Shown here: piece by piece, positions 59,846 to 64,000 of the stretch
Layout: every line of letters begins with the position of its first letter
Position numbering within the stretch: position 1 is the stretch's first letter
Origin: Sipunculus nudus
Lineage: Eukaryota; Annelida; Sipuncula; Golfingiida; Sipunculidae
NCBI GenBank assembly: GCA_026874595.1
Contig: CM049317.1
Location: forward strand, 78,486,288-78,550,287
Reading direction: 5' to 3'
DNA length: 64,000 nucleotides
The notes under the pieces: model-generated
The model's input: the letters and a program-made list of their open reading frames with translations, nothing else
What the model was told of the DNA's origin: nothing
Databases searched by the model: none
Program-made: the position numbers and the translations under genes

Positions 59846-60900
59846 TGAACCGTTCAATATATCGGTGGAAATGCTGAAAAATGATAGTACTTTTAGTCCT
59901 ACTCCAGGCAATAAGGGATTTTCTCAGTATTTGAACATTTTCGCTCATGCCGATAAGTCATCCGGCTATTTTGAAAATGTCGGTAGTGTCGATAAGTAAT
60001 TTTAGTCTGAAATATGAACCGTTTAATATATATCGAGATGCTGAAAAATTTTAGTACTTTTGGTCTAGTGCAGGCAATAAGGGATTTTCTCAGTATTTGA
60101 ACATTGTCGGTGTTGCCGATAAGTTATTCGGATTTTTTGAAAATGTCGGTAGTGTCGATAACTTAATTTAGTCTTAATAGTAAAACATTAAACATATAAG
60201 TGGAAATGTTGAAAACATAGTACTTTTGGTCCTGCTCCAGGCAATAAGGGATTTTATCAGTATTTGAACATTGTCGCTTTTGCCGATAAGTCATCGGGCT
60301 ATTTTGAAAATGTCAGTAGTGTCGATAAGTTATTTTAGTCTGAAATGTGAACCGTTAAATATATAAGTGGAAATGCTGAAAAATATAGTACTTTTAGTCC
60401 TAGTGCAGGCAATAAGGGATTTTCTCAGTATTTGAACATTGTCGGTGTTGCCGATAAGTTATTTGGATTTTTTGAAAATGTCGGTAGTGTCGATAAGTTA
60501 TTTTAGTCTGAAATGTGAACCGTTAAATATATAAGTGGAAATGCTGAAAAATATAGTACTTTTAGTCCTAGTGCAGGCAATAAGGGATTTTCTCAGTATT
60601 TGAACATTGTCGGTGTTGCCGATAAGTTATTTGGATTTTTTGAAAATGTCGGTAGTGTAGATAATTTAACTTAGTCTTAATGGTGAACCGTTAAACATAT
60701 AAGTGGAAATGCTGAAAACTTATAGTACTTTTGATCCTACTCCAGACAATGAGGGAATTTCTCAGTATTTGAACATTGTCGCTTATGTCAATAAGTCATC
60801 CGGCTTTTTTAAAAATGTCGGTAGTGTCAATAAGTTAGTTTAGTCTGAATTGTGGACCGTTAAATATATAAGTAGAAATGCTGAAAATTTAAAGTACTTT
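59846..60900 (+). repeat. 168-bp satellite, block 3
   Basis: About six monomers, including two adjacent near-identical copies with the TGTCGGTGTTGCCGATAAG variant (about 60360-60660). Confidence 0.9.
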
Positions 60901-61095
60901 AGGTTAGGGTTAGGGTTAGTTAAGTTGATAAACTTAAGCTTATATTGAAATCTTCAGTTTGTCAACTTATTATGTTGAATGTCAACTTAAGCTTATGTTG
61001 GACCTTAAGTTGAACAACTTAGGGTAGGTTGATAAACTTAAGCTTATGTTGAATCCTAATTTGATCAACTTAGGCTATTTGAATCTGACTAAGGT
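60901..61095 (+). repeat. Telomere-repeat island plus TTAAGCTTATG cassette, copy 2
   Basis: Near-identical to 59652-59845. The same monomer text (GCTGAAAATTTAAAGTACTTT) precedes both, so cassette and satellite were amplified together. Confidence 0.85.
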
Positions 61096-61204
61096 GCATG
61101 AACCGTTCAATATATCGGTGGAAATGCTGAAAAATACTAGTACTTTTGGTCCTACTCCAGGCAATAAGGGATTTTCTCAGTATTTGGACATTTTCGCTTA
61201 TGCC

Positions 61205-62285
61205 CTAGGTCATAATTCTTATTAATATATTAATTTCAGTATTATATGTAATAGTTATGTGTTCTATTGTCGATTATCGCGCAGGCTAACTGGAGCCGCC
61301 ACCCCTGTCTTGCAATGGACTATCCTGCATGGCTGCTACAGTGCACCGCTGCCTGCTTTTCGTTATCTCATTGGGCATGTTTTATAAGTTCTGGTTCATC
61401 ATACACCCGAGATAAATAAAGCTGTTAACATTATAATTCATATTGATTGTGTGTCGCATTTCAGAATACTCAGTACATTAAGATTAATAGCTTTATATGT
61501 TATGTAAACGGGGACTATTTGCCGACACATGATTGACAGGAAAAGTAGCGGGCTGGTCGCGCATTGATACAGAGAGTGAGTTTGAGAGTTTTAACTCAAG
61601 ATACATGTAAACTGGACCGCATTACCTTGCGCGGTGTGATATTACAGCCTGTAGACCTGTGTTCAGAACTGGCACAGGTGCGCGGAATCTGGACAGGACA
61701 GCAGGTGTTTCAGCTTAGAGAAGTTATATAAGAACAAGACGAAGTTAAAAGTTAACGCGGTAAGAACACTTTGCTGCACTCTCACTGGCTCTCCCTGGCG
61801 GAGAAGGCTGCTTGACAGCGCACTTATATTAAGCTTTAGAGGATAAATATTTTGTAATCTCGTTTGTTAATGAACCATGTCATAGCTAAGGCAGGGCTGC
61901 TTAATAATCACGCAGGTGTTCTGCTAATCGCTTTTGCCGACAAGAAGTTTAGAATCCTTGGAAATATAGTAATGTGATCTTTATGATGTTTCATTTCGTG
62001 CCAAGACAACGTGCTGATTTCCCGCCTGTTGTCACACGTCAAAACTCATGCCTGAGCGTGGGACAAAGGTTATGGTCCTAAACTTACATGATTATCCTCT
62101 TGTATTTACGTTATAGTGCTAATTACTGTTATAGTGCTAAATTAAGTTATGGTCCTAAACATAGAATGTTATAATCCTAACATACAGTGTTATCTTCCTA
62201 AACTTACTTTATGGTACAAGTTAATGTACTTATTGTACAAATGCTTAAAAGAGTTGCATTCAGTATCAGATTCTCATGTCCGGAA
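61205..62285. other. Unique island inside the satellite domain, possible retroelement LTR remnant
   Basis: This segment is not satellite. It has normal GC content, a TTTTATAAGTTC word (61380), GAGATAAATAAAGCTGTTAAC (61410s, quoted in part as AATAAAGCTGTTAAC) and TTGATTGTGTGTCGCATTTC, then a long GC-mixed stretch. A TATA-like box, AATAAA and a GTGTG stretch in this order recall a retroelement LTR. No protein or clear LTR ends (TG...CA with flanking duplication) were found. At 62070-62215, ATGGTCCTAAAC-like words return. Confidence 0.3.
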
Positions 62286-64000
62286 GATGTTTCTCAGTAT
62301 TTGAACATTGTCGCTATGCCGATAAGTCATCAGGCTTTTTTAAAAATGTCGGTAGTGTCCATAATTTAATTTAGTGTGAATTGTGAACCGTTAAATATAT
62401 AAGTGGAAATGCTGAAAAATATAGTACTTTTAGTCCTAGTGCAGGCAATAAGGGATTTTCTCAGTATTTGAATATTGTCGCTTTTGCCGATAAGTCATCC
62501 GGCTATTTTGAAAATGTCGGTAGTGTCGATAAGTAATTTTAGTCTGAAATGTGAACCGTTAAATATATACGTGGAAATGCTGAAAAATGATAGTACTTTT
62601 GGTCCTACTCCAGACAATGAGGGATCTCCTCACTATTTGAACATTGTCGCTTATGCTGATAATAAGTCATCCGGCTTTTTTGAAAATGTCGGTAGTGTCG
62701 ATAAGTAATTTTAGTCTGAAATATGAACCGTTAAATATATGTGGAAATGCTGAAAAATTATAGTACTTTTGGTCCTAATCCAGGCAAAAAGGGATTTTCT
62801 CAGTATTTGAACATTGTCGCTTATGCTGATAAGTTATTCGGCTATTTTGAAAATGTCGGTAGTGCCGATAAGTTAATTTTAGTGTGAATTGTGAACCGTT
62901 AAATATATAAGTGGAAATGCTGAAAAATTACAGTACTTTTGGTCCTGCTCCAGGCAATAAGGGATTTTATCAGTATTTGAACATTGTCGCTTTTGCTGAT
63001 AAGTCATCCGGCTATTTTGAAAATGTCGGTAGTGTCGATAAGTTATTTTAGTCTGAAATGTGAACCGTTAAATATATAAGTGGAAATGCTGAAAAATTAT
63101 AGTACTTTTGGTCCTACTCCAGGCAATAAGGGATTTTCTCAGTATTTGAACATTTTCGCTTTTGCCGATAAGTCATCCGGCTTTTTTGAAAATGTCGGTA
63201 GTGTCGATAAGTAATTTTGGTCTGAAATGTGAACCGTTAAATATATGTGGAAATGATGAAAAATTTTAGTACTTTTGGTCCTACTCCAGGCAATAAGGGA
63301 TTTTCTCAGTATTTGAACATTGTCCGTGTTGCCGATAAGTTTTTCGGCTTTTTTGAAAATATCGGTAGTAACGATAAGTTAATTTAGCCTTAAAAGTAAA
63401 CCGTTAAACATATAAGTGGAAATGCTGAAAAATGATAGTACTTTTGGTCCTGCTCCAGACAATGAGGGATTTTCTCAGTATTTGAACATTGTCGCTTATG
63501 CCGATAAGTCATCCGGCTTTTTTGAAAATGTCGGTAGTGTCCATAAGTTAATTTAGTCTGAAATGTGAACCGTTAAACATATAAGTGGAGATGCTGAAAA
63601 ATATAGTACTTTTAGTCCTAGTGCAGGCAATAAGGGATTTTCTCAGTATTTGAACATTGTCGGTGTTGCTGATAAGTTATTCGGCTATTTTGAAAATGTC
63701 GGTAGTGTCGATAAGTTAATTTAGTCTGAATTGTGAACCGTTAAATATATAAATGGAAATGCTGAAAAATTATAGTACTTTTGGTCCTACTCCAGGCAAT
63801 AAGGGATTTTCTCAGTATTTGAACATTGTCGCTTTTGCCGATAAGTCATCGGGCTATTTGGAAAATGTCGGTAGTGTCGATAAGTTATTTTAGTCTGAAA
63901 TGTGATCCATTAAATACACATATTGAAATGCTAAAAATTAAAGTACTTTTGGTCCTACTCCAGGCAATAAGGGATTTTCTCAGTATTTGAACATTTTCGC
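62286..64000 (+). repeat. 168-bp satellite, block 4 (about 10 monomers)
   Basis: Head-to-tail monomers reach the window end. The last 584 bp (63417-64000) appear identical to 54171-54754 at an offset of 9246 bp. Confidence 0.95.

Overview
This window is animal nuclear DNA dominated by repeats, most likely from a marine mollusc and probably a bivalve. Three things point that way: dispersed repeats that end in GACGGACGG-type tracts followed by a CAGCTGAGCTAAAA-like tail (about 5630-5720, 2760-2860, 26560-26640), TTAGGG-type telomere repeats, and a LINE fragment of a type common in molluscs. The species assignment is inference. I see no bacterial or phage gene, no rRNA or tRNA, no CRISPR array and no complete protein-coding gene. 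Nearly every open frame lies in tandem or dispersed repeats.

Layout. 1-8.28 kb: AT-rich DNA with old dispersed repeats, including a ~135-bp tandem repeat rich in TGACCT half-sites. 8.34-16.50 kb: a satellite of about 80 monomers of ~100 bp with higher-order structure and a 19-bp hairpin in almost every monomer. 16.5-18.9 kb: non-satellite DNA with a possible MITE and one candidate exon. 18.95-22.08 kb: a 77-bp satellite. 22.28-23.43 kb: a CpG-rich ~248-bp repeat. A 20-bp inverted pair (8282-8301 and 23431-23450) brackets this whole satellite block. 23.5-28.4 kb: mixed DNA with two exon-like remnants of a xanthine dehydrogenase/aldehyde oxidase-type gene on the minus strand.

28.45-39.49 kb is a near-identical direct duplication of a 5.5-kb unit, each copy holding a dead LINE fragment. 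The second copy runs into a giant inverted repeat: a left arm (36521-44227) and a right arm (44682-52425) of about 7.7 kb around a 454-bp loop. The arms carry a 76-bp satellite that also contains CCCTAACCC-like motifs. The right arm stops abruptly at 52425 and is followed immediately by about 300 bp of (TTAGGG)n. The G-rich strand runs rightward, as at a real right-hand chromosome end.

52.7-64 kb is a different, subtelomere-like domain: TTAAGCTTATGTTGAA-type short repeats, about 25 copies of a 168-bp satellite, an 18-bp minisatellite array of about 90 copies, small (TTAGGG) islands and a unique island near 61.2-62.1 kb. A block of about 584 bp at 54171-54754 recurs without visible change at 63417-64000, so this domain may itself be a ~9.2-kb tandem unit running out of the window.

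The most interesting structure is the sequence tandem duplication, then inverted duplication, then a telomere-repeat junction. It reads like a broken chromosome end that folded back and was capped by telomere repeat, and then either became internal or was mis-joined in assembly. Telomere-like motifs sit inside two unrelated-looking satellites and also outside them, which supports a subtelomeric setting.
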